From positions 1-64,000 of the forward strand of contig NZ_JBNCAN010000009.1 of the NCBI RefSeq assembly GCF_049808615.1: a stretch of DNA of 64,000 nucleotides. Direction: 5' to 3'. The position numbers and the translations under genes were made by a program. Shown here piece after piece: positions 32,718 through 43,514 of the stretch. The notes under the pieces were generated by a model. That model was not told the origin of the DNA. It saw only the letters and a program-made list of their open reading frames with translations, and ran no database searches. Numbering within the stretch: the stretch's first letter is position 1; each line of letters starts with the position of its first letter. Source of the DNA: Modicisalibacter sp049808615 (GTDB lineage Bacteria > Pseudomonadota > Gammaproteobacteria > Pseudomonadales > Halomonadaceae).

Positions 32718-34007
32718 ATGCGCAAGGCTCTTCTCGTAACCGCGCTGGCGCTTGGAGTCGCTGGTTGTGGCACGCCCAACACCAGCCCCGATGTACGCGA
32801 TCTATCCGTGTCCCGTGAAACCCAGGCTGGCGAAAGTGTGACCGTCCAGGAAGGCGATACGCTGTACGGTATTGCCTGGCGACAGAACATGGATTTTCGC
32901 GATTTGGCCAGGCTCAATGGCATCACGCCCCCATATCGTCTGCAACCGGGCCAGACGCTGCAGCTTGGTGGCGCTGGACAGGGTGGGCAGGCCGCCTCCG
33001 GGGGCGCTGCGGCCGCGTCCGATCCTAACCTGGCACAGAATGACATGACCGCGGGTGCTGCTGGGGCGGCAGGCGTTTCCGGTACTCAGGCACCTGATTG
33101 GCTGGCGCCGGACACCGAGGCCATCGAGCGTAATCGGCGCTTGACTAGCCGCCCGCTGGAATCCTCATCGGAGAGGTCCGCTTCTCAGCAAGCGCCTTCT
33201 TCTCAGCCGTCTTCCTCTGCACCATCGAGCACTCAGGCGGATGCCGAGCAAGCACAAGGCACCCGCGGTCAGGGGCCCATCTACAACTATGGTAGTCCCG
33301 GCGCCGATGGGCAATTGAGTGCGCAGGATCGCGCTGAACGCGAGGCATTGGCACGTCAGCGCGCGCAAGCCCAATCACAACCCCAGTCCCAGCCTTCGGC
33401 GCGGGAGAACGCGTCGGCAAGGGATGAATCCACCCAAAGCGCTCAACCCCGGGGAAGCAACCAACAGCCGCCCAACCAGGGGGCTCAACAAAACAATCAG
33501 GCAGCGCGTCAGCCGGGTAATGCTGCAGCTCAGGAAGAGGCGACCGTCGCCGGCCCTGCGGCGGATGCGGGTACGGCGGTGGCCGGCGGTGCGGATGCGC
33601 CCTCGGCACAGCAGCGCACCTACACACCGGTTGAAAACGTGTCCTGGCAATGGCCAGCCGAGGGGCAGCTGGTGGGTCGTTTCAGTGATGGCTCAAGTAT
33701 CACAGCGGGCATTGATATCGCTGGACAAAAGGGGCAACCTGTCAAGGCAGCGGGCCCCGGTATCGTGGTCTACGCAGGCGATGGGGTACGCGGTTACGGC
33801 AACCTGATTCTACTCAAGCACAATGACAGTTTCCTGAGTGCCTATGCCTACAACGATAGCCTTAAGGTGCGCGAGAACGACGTTGTCGAAGCCGGTCAGG
33901 TGATCGCTACCATGGGTGATACCGACGCCGATGGTGTCAAGCTGCATTTCGAGGTACGCCAGGACGGCCAGCCTCGAGACCCCCTTGAGTTTTTGCCACA
34001 ACGCTAG
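32718..34007 (+). CDS. nlpD: NlpD-like lipoprotein with LysM and degenerate LytM domain
   Basis: The protein has 429 residues. The lipobox is LGVAGC with Cys17 as the lipidation site. A LysM domain (SVTVQEGDTLYGIAW...LQPGQTLQLG) is at residues 45-90. A long Gln/Ser/Ala-rich linker follows. The C-terminal M23/LytM domain reads SITAGIDIAGQKGQPVKAAG and AYAYNDSLKV, so the zinc ligands HxxxD and HxH are lost, as in NlpD/EnvC activators of cell-wall amidases. It precedes rpoS, as in most gammaproteobacteria; rpoS promoters often lie in nlpD. Confidence 0.93.
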   Translation: MRKALLVTALALGVAGCGTPNTSPDVRDLSVSRETQAGESVTVQEGDTLYGIAWRQNMDFRDLARLNGITPPYRLQPGQTLQLGGAGQGGQAASGGAAAASDPNLAQNDMTAGAAGAAGVSGTQAPDWLAPDTEAIERNRRLTSRPLESSSERSASQQAPSSQPSSSAPSSTQADAEQAQGTRGQGPIYNYGSPGADGQLSAQDRAEREALARQRAQAQSQPQSQPSARENASARDESTQSAQPRGSNQQPPNQGAQQNNQAARQPGNAAAQEEATVAGPAADAGTAVAGGADAPSAQQRTYTPVENVSWQWPAEGQLVGRFSDGSSITAGIDIAGQKGQPVKAAGPGIVVYAGDGVRGYGNLILLKHNDSFLSAYAYNDSLKVRENDVVEAGQVIATMGDTDADGVKLHFEVRQDGQPRDPLEFLPQR

Positions 34008-34034
34008 AGGGGGCGTCTCATCGCAGGAAAAGGA

Positions 34035-34064
34035 CGATCGTCGCACTCCGTGAGTCGGCGATCG
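34035..34064 (+). promoter_or_regulatory. Stable hairpin in the nlpD-rpoS gap, possible rpoS leader structure
   Basis: CGATCGTCG (34035-34043) pairs with CGGCGATCG (34056-34064) with one wobble, and inside it ACTC pairs with GAGT around a CGT loop, giving a stem of about 13 bp. No T-run follows, so it is not a classical terminator. It lies about 73 bases before the chosen rpoS start. Confidence 0.45.
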
Positions 34065-34136
34065 CGCCAGGACGGGTCATAAAAACAACAGAGCCGGTCA
34101 ATGACTCTTTTCCACGCAGATAACGGGGTAGCGACA

Positions 34137-35111
34137 ATGAGCATGCTTGAAAGGAATCTTCAGGAAGTTGATCTCAATGATGTGGATGATGAAGTCGAGG
34201 TCATCGTTGATGACGTGGATGCCAAGGAAGTGGCGGCATTTGAAAAAGCACTGAGCCGTGAGGAAAACAACTACCACCAAAGTCTTGATGCTACTCAGAT
34301 CTATCTCAATGAAATCGGTTTTTCACCTCTACTGACGCCGCAAGAGGAGGTGCATTTCGGGCGTCTGGCGCAACGCGGCGACCCTGCAGGACGCCAACGC
34401 ATGATCGAGTCCAACCTGCGCCTGGTGGTCAAGATCGCCAGACGCTATCTCAATCGCGGACTGACGCTGCTCGACCTGATCGAGGAGGGCAATCTCGGTT
34501 TGATCCGCGCCGTGGAAAAATTCGACCCGGAACGCGGTTTCCGCTTTTCAACCTACGCTACCTGGTGGATTCGTCAGACTATCGAGCGGGCCTTGATGAA
34601 TCAGACCCGCACCATTCGCCTGCCCATTCATGTGGTCAAGGAACTCAATATCTACCTGCGCGCCGCTCGCGAGCTGACCCAGAAGCTCGACCACGAGGCG
34701 ACCGCCGAGGAGATTGCCGACTACCTCGACAAGCCGGTGGGGATGGTCAAGAAGATGCTGGGGCTCAACGAACGAATATCCTCTGTGGATTATCCGCTTG
34801 GCGGTGAGAGCGACAAGCCGCTGATCGAGACATTGGCCGACGAGAACGAGAGCGGTCCGGAATCGTCGCTGGTCAATATCGACGTCAAACAGCATGTCGA
34901 CGACTGGCTGGTGGAGTTGACCGACAAGCAGATGGAAGTGGTGGTACGCCGCTTCGGGCTGCATGGTCATGAGGCATCGACGCTGGAAGAAGTGGGAGAG
35001 GAGATCGGCCTTACGCGCGAGCGGGTGCGACAGATTCAAGTCGAAGCGCTCAAGAAGCTGCGCCGAGTACTCGAGAAACAGAATCTGACGCTGGAAGCCA
35101 TCTTCGAATGA
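34137..35111 (+). CDS. rpoS: RNA polymerase sigma factor RpoS (sigma-38)
   Basis: The protein has 324 residues from MSMLERNLQEVDLND; a frame to 34101 offers an alternative start. Region 1.2 (DATQIYLNEIGFSPLLTPQEE), region 2 (ESNLRLVVKIARRYLNRG, EKFDPERGFRFSTYATWWIRQ), region 3 and region 4 (EVGEEIGLTRERVRQIQVEAL) are complete. It is the general stress and stationary-phase sigma factor. A terminator follows at 35135. Confidence 0.96.
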   Translation: MSMLERNLQEVDLNDVDDEVEVIVDDVDAKEVAAFEKALSREENNYHQSLDATQIYLNEIGFSPLLTPQEEVHFGRLAQRGDPAGRQRMIESNLRLVVKIARRYLNRGLTLLDLIEEGNLGLIRAVEKFDPERGFRFSTYATWWIRQTIERALMNQTRTIRLPIHVVKELNIYLRAARELTQKLDHEATAEEIADYLDKPVGMVKKMLGLNERISSVDYPLGGESDKPLIETLADENESGPESSLVNIDVKQHVDDWLVELTDKQMEVVVRRFGLHGHEASTLEEVGEEIGLTRERVRQIQVEALKKLRRVLEKQNLTLEAIFE

Positions 35112-35134
35112 GTGGTGGACTGGAACGCTGAAAA

Positions 35135-35172
35135 TAATGAACGCGAGTCCTGCGCTCGCGTTCGTTATTGTG
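35135..35172 (+). terminator. Rho-independent terminator after rpoS
   Basis: A 13-base arm (35135-35147) pairs with 35155-35167 with one mismatch around a 7-base loop (core AACGCGAG / CTCGCGTT), followed by ATTGTGTTT. Confidence 0.7.
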
Positions 35173-35280
35173 TTTATCCGATGTGATTCAGAGCAAGAGA
35201 CACGACCGAAAGATTGATTGGCAAGCAAACATGCGTCATTGTATGTATGATTCCGCGCAGGTTCAGAAAGGATACTATCG

Positions 35281-36810
35281 ATGTCGTCTTCAGACGCTTC
35301 TTCGCGTTCATATATCAAAATCGAGGGTCTGCAGCGCAAGTTGCTGCCTTTTATGGTGGCCGCCCTGGCGTCTTCTCAGGTTCCGGCGGCCGATTTGCTG
35401 ACCATCACTCGCGATGCCTTGAAAAACAACGCGGCACTGGCATCGGCGCAGTCGATCTACCGTAGCGTCGAGGAAGAACGCAATGTGCAGCGCGGCGATC
35501 TGTTGCCGCAGATCGGTGCCAATGCCAACGTCGCCCATAATCGGACCTATGAGGAAAGCTCCTTCGCGGATGAGATTGCGACGCAAGGAGGCTCCTCCGG
35601 AGGTGCTACAGGAGGAGGTGGCGCAGGGCTTGGAGGTGGTCTACCGCCAGGTACTCCCAGTGACGATAACTACAACTCCACCAGTATCGGCCTGGAAGCC
35701 ACCCAGGCGCTTTTCGATGCCACCAACTGGTACGAGTTGCAGCGTGCCGAAGAGGAAATCGATCAGCAGGGGTTTTCACTGCTCAGCGATCGACAACAAC
35801 TCATCTTTGATGTGTCCCAGGCCTATTTCGAGATTTTGCGTGCCAAGGATGTACTGGGCGCGCGAATCGCCCAGGAAAAGGCCATCGAGCGCCAACTGGA
35901 ACAGGCCCAGGAGCAATTCGAGGTAGGGCTGATCGCCATTACCGATGTCCAGGAAGCCCGGGCCGCCTCGGATCTGGCGCGGGCCGAACGTATCGCTGCC
36001 CGCAGCGATCTGCAGGTCAGTTTCGAGCAGTTGGAACGCCTCACCGGTAAACGCTATGACACCATCGAGGGCCTTGCCAAGGATTTGCCCATCGAATCGC
36101 CTCTCCCCAAATCCCGTGAGGCATGGGTGGCACTCGCCATGGAAAACAACCCAACGTTGCTCGCGACCCAGGCGGCGATTGACGTTGCCAATCGTAATGT
36201 GGACATTGCGCGTTCGGGCCATCTACCAACCCTCGATGCCTTTGCCCGTTACGACTATTCCAAGACCGACATCGACTACCTGGAGGGTCACGACTCTGCC
36301 AGTCAGATTGGTCTCCAGGCCAGTCTGCCCATCTTCACCGGCGGCAGGACAAGCGCTCAGGTCAACCAGGCCAGCTATCGCCTGGAATCCACCCAGTACG
36401 ATTTCGAATCCCAGCGCCGGGAAACCGTACAGCAGGTGCGCTCGTTGCTGACCCAGGTCAAGAACGATGTGGCAACCGTCGAGGCACGGCGCCAGGCGAT
36501 CACCTCCAACCGTAGCGCCCTGGAGGCCACCCGCTCAGGCTACGAGGTGGGTACCCGTAACATCGTCGACGTGCTCGACGCCGAGCAGAACCTCTACAAT
36601 GCCCTGGCCAACTACGCCGAGGCGCGGTACACCTACGTGACCGACATGTTGCAGCTGAGACGCGCGGCGGGAGTGCTGGACGATCGTGATATCCGCACGC
36701 TCAACGATTGGCTGCGGGATGACCTGTCGGTCGAGCTGAGCTACTCCGAAGATGCCAATGACGCGCTCATGAACATCGGTGAGCCGCCGGTACCACCACA
36801 ATCCCGTTAG
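35281..36810 (+). CDS. tolC: TolC-family outer membrane channel protein
   Basis: The protein has 509 residues with a signal peptide ending VPAADLL. The two-fold OEP repeat is evident: ALKNNAALASAQSIYRS and PQIGANANVAHNRTY in the first half, AMENNPTLLATQAAIDVA and LPTLDAFARYDYSKT in the second. YEVGTRNIVDVLDAEQNLYNA is typical of TolC. An unusual Gly-rich insert (SSGGATGGGGAGLGGGL) sits in a loop of the first beta region. It stands alone, so it may be the general TolC for efflux and secretion. A second TolC homologue is at 57923. Confidence 0.9.
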   Translation: MSSSDASSRSYIKIEGLQRKLLPFMVAALASSQVPAADLLTITRDALKNNAALASAQSIYRSVEEERNVQRGDLLPQIGANANVAHNRTYEESSFADEIATQGGSSGGATGGGGAGLGGGLPPGTPSDDNYNSTSIGLEATQALFDATNWYELQRAEEEIDQQGFSLLSDRQQLIFDVSQAYFEILRAKDVLGARIAQEKAIERQLEQAQEQFEVGLIAITDVQEARAASDLARAERIAARSDLQVSFEQLERLTGKRYDTIEGLAKDLPIESPLPKSREAWVALAMENNPTLLATQAAIDVANRNVDIARSGHLPTLDAFARYDYSKTDIDYLEGHDSASQIGLQASLPIFTGGRTSAQVNQASYRLESTQYDFESQRRETVQQVRSLLTQVKNDVATVEARRQAITSNRSALEATRSGYEVGTRNIVDVLDAEQNLYNALANYAEARYTYVTDMLQLRRAAGVLDDRDIRTLNDWLRDDLSVELSYSEDANDALMNIGEPPVPPQSR

Positions 36811-36853
36811 CGAAACAGTATTCTGTTAAGCCGCCTATTGTGAGCCGTCCATT

Positions 36854-37960
36854 GTGAGTCGTCCTTTAATAGCCGAGATCGATCTCGACGCCCTGCGTCA
36901 CAACTACCGCGTAGCCCAGGGGTTAGCGCCGCAAAGTCGGGCATTGGCCGTCCTCAAGGCCGATGCCTATGGTCATGGTGCCGTGGCCTGCGCTCAGGCG
37001 CTTGATGATCTGGCGCCGGCGTTTGCGGTGGCCTGTATCGAAGAGGCCCAGACACTGCGCAAAGGCGGTATCGGCAAGCCTATCGTGCTACTGGAGGGCT
37101 TTTTTCAAGCTGACGAGTTGCCGCTGATCGAGTCGTTAGGACTGTGGACAGCGGTACACAGCGAATGGCAGGTCAATGCTTTACTTGCTTATCGGCCTCG
37201 CCGCCCGATACCCGTTTGGGTCAAGCTCGATTCGGGTATGCACCGTCTGGGCTTTCCCGAACAGCAACTCGATCGCATCTGGCAACGCCTGCTCGACGCG
37301 CCCGGCCAGGTCTGTGATCTGCATTTGATGAGCCATTTCGCGACCGCGGATGCGCTGGAACCCCATTATTTTCAACGTCAACTGCGCTTGCTGAACGAGT
37401 GGTCAGCGAGACTCGATGCCCCGACCTGCCTGGCCAATTCGCCGGCCACGCTGGCCTGGCCCGAGGCACACGGTGCCTGGAATCGCCCTGGCGTAATGCT
37501 ATACGGCAGCGATCCCCTGGAAGGTGCCAACGATGCCAGTCGTGCCCTCAAGCCGGTGATGACGCTGCGTTCCGAAATCATCGCCGTTCAGGAGCTCGGT
37601 GCCGGTGAACCGGTGGGTTACGGCGGGCGCTGGACAACCCCGGCACCGACTAGAATCGGTGTGGTCGCGGCAGGCTATGGTGACGGCTACGATCGCCATG
37701 CCCGGGACGGGACACCGGTGCTGGTCGACGGTCAGCGCTGCAGAATTGCCGGTAAGGTATCGATGGACATGCTCACGGTGGATATTACCGCGTTACCCGA
37801 GGCAGGTATCGGCAGTCGTGTCACGCTGTGGGGGCAGGATGAAGGCGGTGCCGTGCTGTCGGTGGATGAGGTGGCTCATCATTGCGACACCATCAGTTAT
37901 ACCTTGTTGACCGGCGTGCTACCGCGAGTACCGCGTCGCTATCATGAAGGGATGAGCTGA
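36854..37960 (+). CDS. alr: Alanine racemase
   Basis: The protein has 368 residues with a GTG start. The PLP lysine is in AVLKADAYGHGA; the catalytic Tyr is in PVGYGGRWTTP; WVKLDSGMHRLGF and SMDMLTVDI are typical. It converts L-Ala to D-Ala for peptidoglycan. A near-repeat GTGAGCCGTCC / GTGAGTCGTCC at the start offers an upstream GTG at 36840 in a different frame. Confidence 0.94.
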   Translation: MSRPLIAEIDLDALRHNYRVAQGLAPQSRALAVLKADAYGHGAVACAQALDDLAPAFAVACIEEAQTLRKGGIGKPIVLLEGFFQADELPLIESLGLWTAVHSEWQVNALLAYRPRRPIPVWVKLDSGMHRLGFPEQQLDRIWQRLLDAPGQVCDLHLMSHFATADALEPHYFQRQLRLLNEWSARLDAPTCLANSPATLAWPEAHGAWNRPGVMLYGSDPLEGANDASRALKPVMTLRSEIIAVQELGAGEPVGYGGRWTTPAPTRIGVVAAGYGDGYDRHARDGTPVLVDGQRCRIAGKVSMDMLTVDITALPEAGIGSRVTLWGQDEGGAVLSVDEVAHHCDTISYTLLTGVLPRVPRRYHEGMS

Positions 37961-38033
37961 CGCCTGACGCGCGAGCCTTGGCCAGCTACAATGATCGGCT
38001 TTGAGGCGAGCTCCAGGATAAGCGACGCGGCGC

Positions 38034-38948
38034 ATGGCAGATACTCCTTCCAAAACCTCCTTCTTGACACCCAAGTACTGGCCTACCTGGCTCTCCATCG
38101 GTTTGATGCGAGTAGGCGCCTGGTTACCCTGGTCGCTAAAACTCTGGGTAGGCAAGCTGATCGGCTTGTTGGCCTGGCGTTTTGCAAAGCGTCGTCGGCA
38201 TATCACGGAGACCAATCTGCGTCTGGCCTTTCCCGAGCTGGATGAGACGAGCCATGCCCAACTGGTGCGCGAGACCTTCATCGCCAATGGAATCGGTATT
38301 CTCGAGACCGCCACCGGCTGGTGCCGCGATCCTGAACATTTGCGTCATCGGGTGACCTTTCAGGGCGAACGCCACATGCAACAGGCGTTGGCGCAGGGCA
38401 AGGGGGCGCTGATCATCGGAATTCATTTTTCCACCCTGGACATGGGAGGGGCGCTGCATTCGCTGTTCTTTCCTGCGGATGTGGTCTATCGACCCCACGA
38501 CAACGCTCTGTTCGAGCGCTTCATGACCCGCGCGCGTTCACGGATCTTCGACCAGACCATCGACCGCCATGACTTGCGTGGCGTGGTACGCCGTATCAAG
38601 GCCGGCCATGCGGTGTGGTATTCCCCGGATCAGGATTTCGGACGCCAGGCCAGCGTGTTCGCGCCGTTCTTCGGCGTCGAGGCCGCCACCGTCAAGCTCA
38701 CCGGCAAGATCGCGCGCATGACCGGCGCACCGGTCATGCCCCTGATCTTTCATCGTAATCCGAACAATCGCAGCTATACCCTGGAGTATCTGCCGGCCCT
38801 GGAGAACTTTCCCAGCGGCAATGAGGTGGAGGATGCAACCCGAATCAATGCGGTCATCGAGGCAGCGATTCGGCGCCATCCGGAGCAGTATCTATGGCTG
38901 CATCGGCGCTTCAAGACCCGCCCGCCGGGAGAGCCGGGCGTCTATTGA
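38034..38948 (+). CDS. lpxL: Lipid A lauroyl-type acyltransferase LpxL/HtrB
   Basis: The protein has 304 residues. An N-terminal membrane segment (WLSIGLMRVGAWLPWSLKLWVGKLIGLLAW) precedes RRRHITETNLRLAFPELD, catalytic IGIHFSTLDMGG (HX4D), VYRPHDNALFERFM and WYSPDQDFGRQASVFAPFFG. It matches LpxL more closely than the paralogue at 7397. It adds a secondary acyl chain to Kdo2-lipid IVA. Confidence 0.92.
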   Translation: MADTPSKTSFLTPKYWPTWLSIGLMRVGAWLPWSLKLWVGKLIGLLAWRFAKRRRHITETNLRLAFPELDETSHAQLVRETFIANGIGILETATGWCRDPEHLRHRVTFQGERHMQQALAQGKGALIIGIHFSTLDMGGALHSLFFPADVVYRPHDNALFERFMTRARSRIFDQTIDRHDLRGVVRRIKAGHAVWYSPDQDFGRQASVFAPFFGVEAATVKLTGKIARMTGAPVMPLIFHRNPNNRSYTLEYLPALENFPSGNEVEDATRINAVIEAAIRRHPEQYLWLHRRFKTRPPGEPGVY

Positions 38949-38984
38949 CGCCTGAGCTGCATGTCTCAGCGAGACACACAAGCC

Positions 38985-39018
38985 CTATAAAAAACCCTTG
39001 CCTCAAAAACGAGGCAAG
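38985..39018 (-). terminator. Rho-independent terminator for the SDR gene
   Basis: On the minus strand CTTGCCTC (39018-39011) pairs with GAGGCAAG (39004-38997) around a six-base loop, followed by GGTTTTTT. It lies 112 bases after the SDR stop. Confidence 0.75.
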
Positions 39019-39129
39019 AGAATCATCGATTAAAAGAGATGGTGGGAGCCCGGTTGACCGGGCGATTTCAAGACCACTATCGCTCTCTGTAGCGAGCGCC
39101 TACCGGTGATCCAAGCTTGAACCGGTTTC

Positions 39130-39882
39130 TTACATTTCCTGTGCAGTAGGGCGCAGGATCACTTCGTTGATATCCACGTCCGCCGGTTGCTCGATGGCAT
39201 AGACGATGGCCCTTGCCACGCTGGCGGCAGGAATCGCCATTTCATAAAGATCGTTGACCTGCTTGGAGGTCTCATCGTGGCCCACGCTTTGAGGCAGCTC
39301 ACTTTGCACGGCACCAGGAGACAGGGTGGTGGTGCGAATGTTGGGTCCGGCTTCCTTGCGCAGGCCTTCCGAGAGGGCCCAGACGGCAAATTTCGAGGCG
39401 CTGTAGACAGCACTGCCCGGGAAGACCACATGGCCAGCCACGGAGGAAAGATTGATGAAGTGGCCGCTTTGCTGCTGGTTCATGATCGGCAATGCGGCGT
39501 AGATGCCATACATCACGCCCTTGACGTTGACATCGATCATCTGCTCCCACTCGTCAATCCGGCCTTCGGCCAGCGGGGAGAGCGGCATTAATCCGGCGTT
39601 GTTGACCATCACATCGAGACGTCCGAAGGTGTCCGTGGCATGCTTGACGAGGGCCTCGACCTGGGCGCGATCGGTCACGTCGGTAGCCTTGACGGTGGCT
39701 TCGGCGCCGATTTCCTTGAGTTCCTTGGCCAGGTCGTCGAGACGCTCCTTGCGGCGCGCTGCAAGTACCAGCTTGGCACCACGTTTGGCGAGATGGCGAG
39801 CCGTCTCGGCGCCCAAGCCGCTGCTGGCACCGGTGATGACGACGACTTTTCCCTGAATCTGATCGTTCTGTTCGTGGCTCAT
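39130..39882 (-). CDS. Short-chain dehydrogenase/reductase
   Basis: The protein has 250 residues from MSHEQNDQIQGK, with GGAGG 5-6 bases upstream. The classical SDR pattern is complete: TGASSGLG cofactor loop, NNAG, SSVAG catalytic Ser and YSASK Tyr/Lys. Residues AARRKERL after strand 2 suggest NADP(H). ILRPTAQEM at the C-terminus is typical of a common oxidoreductase subgroup of unknown substrate. It is monocistronic. Confidence 0.9.
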   Translation of the reverse strand: MSHEQNDQIQGKVVVITGASSGLGAETARHLAKRGAKLVLAARRKERLDDLAKELKEIGAEATVKATDVTDRAQVEALVKHATDTFGRLDVMVNNAGLMPLSPLAEGRIDEWEQMIDVNVKGVMYGIYAALPIMNQQQSGHFINLSSVAGHVVFPGSAVYSASKFAVWALSEGLRKEAGPNIRTTTLSPGAVQSELPQSVGHDETSKQVNDLYEMAIPAASVARAIVYAIEQPADVDINEVILRPTAQEM

Positions 39883-39935
39883 GCAAGCCTCCATGCGTCG
39901 CTGACTGAATGTTCGTTCTCTGAGGTGGGGATGCG

Positions 39936-41264
39936 CTATCGAATTTTCAAGGTCGCGGGGAGCTGTAGACGGTGTTCACCGCTACTCAATCGTTCATTGA
40001 TGAATTGGTGATCCAGCCTATCTCGAGCGATTTGATAGAGCCTCTCGACGACTTGGTTCGCATGGGCTTGGATCACTTCCAGTTCCTGATGTCGAGCATA
40101 GAGCGAAAGGGTCTTGAGCGCCTTGAGCAGCGCCAGAAGGATGCTTATATCCTCCCTGCCGTAGTGAAGTATGGGCATGAAAAGTCGATAGAGCAGGGTT
40201 TCGAAAGAGCGTATCGGCCAGGTGACGCGAATATGACCCTGGTCGTCGGCCAAGACGTTGCTGGGTAAAAGCTTGAGACGCCGGATCAACAGTTCGGTGA
40301 TTTGATGAAGGCAAAGGCGCGCGGTACCTGGATCGTTGATCCCTGGCGATAGCGCCTTGATGGCGATTTCCATTAGCTGGGTAAGGCCGTTGACATACAG
40401 ATCCTTGACGGTTTCACCCTGGACGTAAACCAGCTGCGCCAGCAGCTTCTGGCACCAGGCGTCGTCGGGTTCTTCAGGAGCTTCGACCTTGAAGAGCGGA
40501 AAGTTCTCGACGGTGTAGTCGCCAAAGCTGAAGTTGATATGCACCACCGCATCCTGGGATTCGGCGATCTCGGCCACGGCCTCGAGATCGACATTCTGGA
40601 TGTAGCCGCTGCGCTGGGAGTGAATCGGGTGGCAGGACGCACCGATGGCCGGTAGCGGATCCATGTAGCGCCAGCGTGAGGAGCGTTGCTGAGATTCGAG
40701 ATGCTCGAGAGCCTGGCGCGTCTCGCGGTGCAGCCCCTCGGTGATGGCGTTGATCTGTACCGATTGGGAGGCGTTGTGAATGAAGTATACGAACAGGCCC
40801 AGGCAGTGAACCACCATGGTGACGCCTAGATAGGCGCCCATCGAGCGCCATAGACTGGGCGTCTCGCCTTTCAAGGGCACGATCAGCAGGATGAGAATGA
40901 ACAAAATGGTGCCCAGGTAGTGCCCCAGCACCCGCTGGTGATGGCGCTCGGTGATCAGTCCGAACACCAGTTTGTGAGAAAAGTTACCCCCAGCCTGAGA
41001 CAATACCGTCATGACCATTGAAAAGCTGAACACCATCAGTGAGACCATGCCGGCGATCAATGTCGAGAGCAGCGCACGAGCCGTCTCCGGATCCTTGAAC
41101 TTCAGCCAATTCAGCATATCGGGCAATGCATCGTTCTCGATCGATGGAACGACCACCGCAAGGCCCAGAATGAGATAGAGCAGGGCCAACTGACTGGGCA
41201 GATAGGCGATGCTATGGCGAAAATTCTTCACTGCCCGGAAGGGCCGGGCCAATACTGAGTTCAT
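39936..41264 (-). CDS. DUF2254 predicted membrane protein
   Basis: The protein has 442 residues with AAGGAT upstream of the ATG. Four hydrophobic segments in the first 160 residues (ALLYLILGLAVVV, STLIAGMVSLMVFSFSMVM, YLGTILFILILLIV, YLGVTMVVHCLGLFVYFI) precede a soluble C-terminal half with IKALSPGINDPGTARLCLHQ, the family's best-conserved motif. The role of DUF2254 is unknown. Confidence 0.88.
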   Translation of the reverse strand: MNSVLARPFRAVKNFRHSIAYLPSQLALLYLILGLAVVVPSIENDALPDMLNWLKFKDPETARALLSTLIAGMVSLMVFSFSMVMTVLSQAGGNFSHKLVFGLITERHHQRVLGHYLGTILFILILLIVPLKGETPSLWRSMGAYLGVTMVVHCLGLFVYFIHNASQSVQINAITEGLHRETRQALEHLESQQRSSRWRYMDPLPAIGASCHPIHSQRSGYIQNVDLEAVAEIAESQDAVVHINFSFGDYTVENFPLFKVEAPEEPDDAWCQKLLAQLVYVQGETVKDLYVNGLTQLMEIAIKALSPGINDPGTARLCLHQITELLIRRLKLLPSNVLADDQGHIRVTWPIRSFETLLYRLFMPILHYGREDISILLALLKALKTLSLYARHQELEVIQAHANQVVERLYQIARDRLDHQFINERLSSGEHRLQLPATLKIR

Positions 41265-41321
41265 CGGTGTATCCTTGCGATGGCGTCGCTCGCTCTAAGG
41301 TCGACATTGTTTTGTCACACA

Positions 41322-41360
41322 TGAAAAAGGGCTTCTTTCCAAAGCGGGAAAGAAGCCCTT
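41322..41360 (-). terminator. Strong Rho-independent terminator after ettA
   Basis: A 14-bp perfect inverted repeat (41327-41340 with 41347-41360) has a six-base loop. On the minus strand it ends in a run of five T, 29 bases after the ettA stop. Confidence 0.88.
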
Positions 41361-41388
41361 GAGCCCGTGGCGGCTAGCGTAACAAACG

Positions 41389-43050
<1,662 letters not shown>

Positions 43051-43122
43051 GGAAATCCATTGTGTTGGGGGTTGCAGTGGCCTTGATGATAGTGGCCATG
43101 CCGAGTAAAGGCCAGCCCGGTA

Positions 43123-43165
43123 CCAACGCCAGCTTGAACCACGCTAGTGTTGGGGCTGGCGTTGG
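43123..43165. repeat. Perfect 11-bp inverted repeat between ettA and the PA3496-family gene
   Basis: CCAACGCCAGC (43123-43133) and GCTGGCGTTGG (43155-43165) are exact complements separated by 21 bases. No T-run follows on either strand. It lies 11 bases beyond the stop of the upstream minus-strand gene and could be a processing or weak termination hairpin. Confidence 0.55.
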
Positions 43166-43175
43166 CGCAACAACA

Positions 43176-43367
43176 TTATTCTTCTTCTAGATCCCAGTCG
43201 TCTTCTATTGCACGCTTCAATCTGCGCTCTTCCAGTAATGCCTCGACCTGGCGGCGTAGGCGTAATGTATCGTTACGACTACTCCGAGAACGATGATACT
43301 GCGTGTCGTCGGCTTCTAAGATGTCCTGCTCGTCGAGTTGTTCGTCATTAAGCGTGTCATGGCTCAT
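43176..43367 (-). CDS. PA3496-family putative envelope integrity protein
   Basis: The protein has 63 residues, very acidic at both ends with a basic centre: RLRRQVEALLEERRLKRAIEDDWDLEEE. The pattern RRQVExxLEERRLKxxIxDDW is that of the short PA3496 family, common in gammaproteobacteria and annotated as possibly affecting envelope integrity. GGAGGGTCGAGC precedes the start. Confidence 0.78.
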   Translation of the reverse strand: MSHDTLNDEQLDEQDILEADDTQYHRSRSSRNDTLRLRRQVEALLEERRLKRAIEDDWDLEEE

Positions 43368-43514
43368 GCTCGACCCTCCGATGACGCTATATGAGTAAAT
43401 GACATCCTCAGTGAATCGTGCTCGAAGCGTTTTCCAGACGAATCAGAATGCCATGTTCGCTATATAGCGCTGGTTGTAGTCGAGAACAAGCGTTTTATAG
43501 AAAATCTCGTGTAA

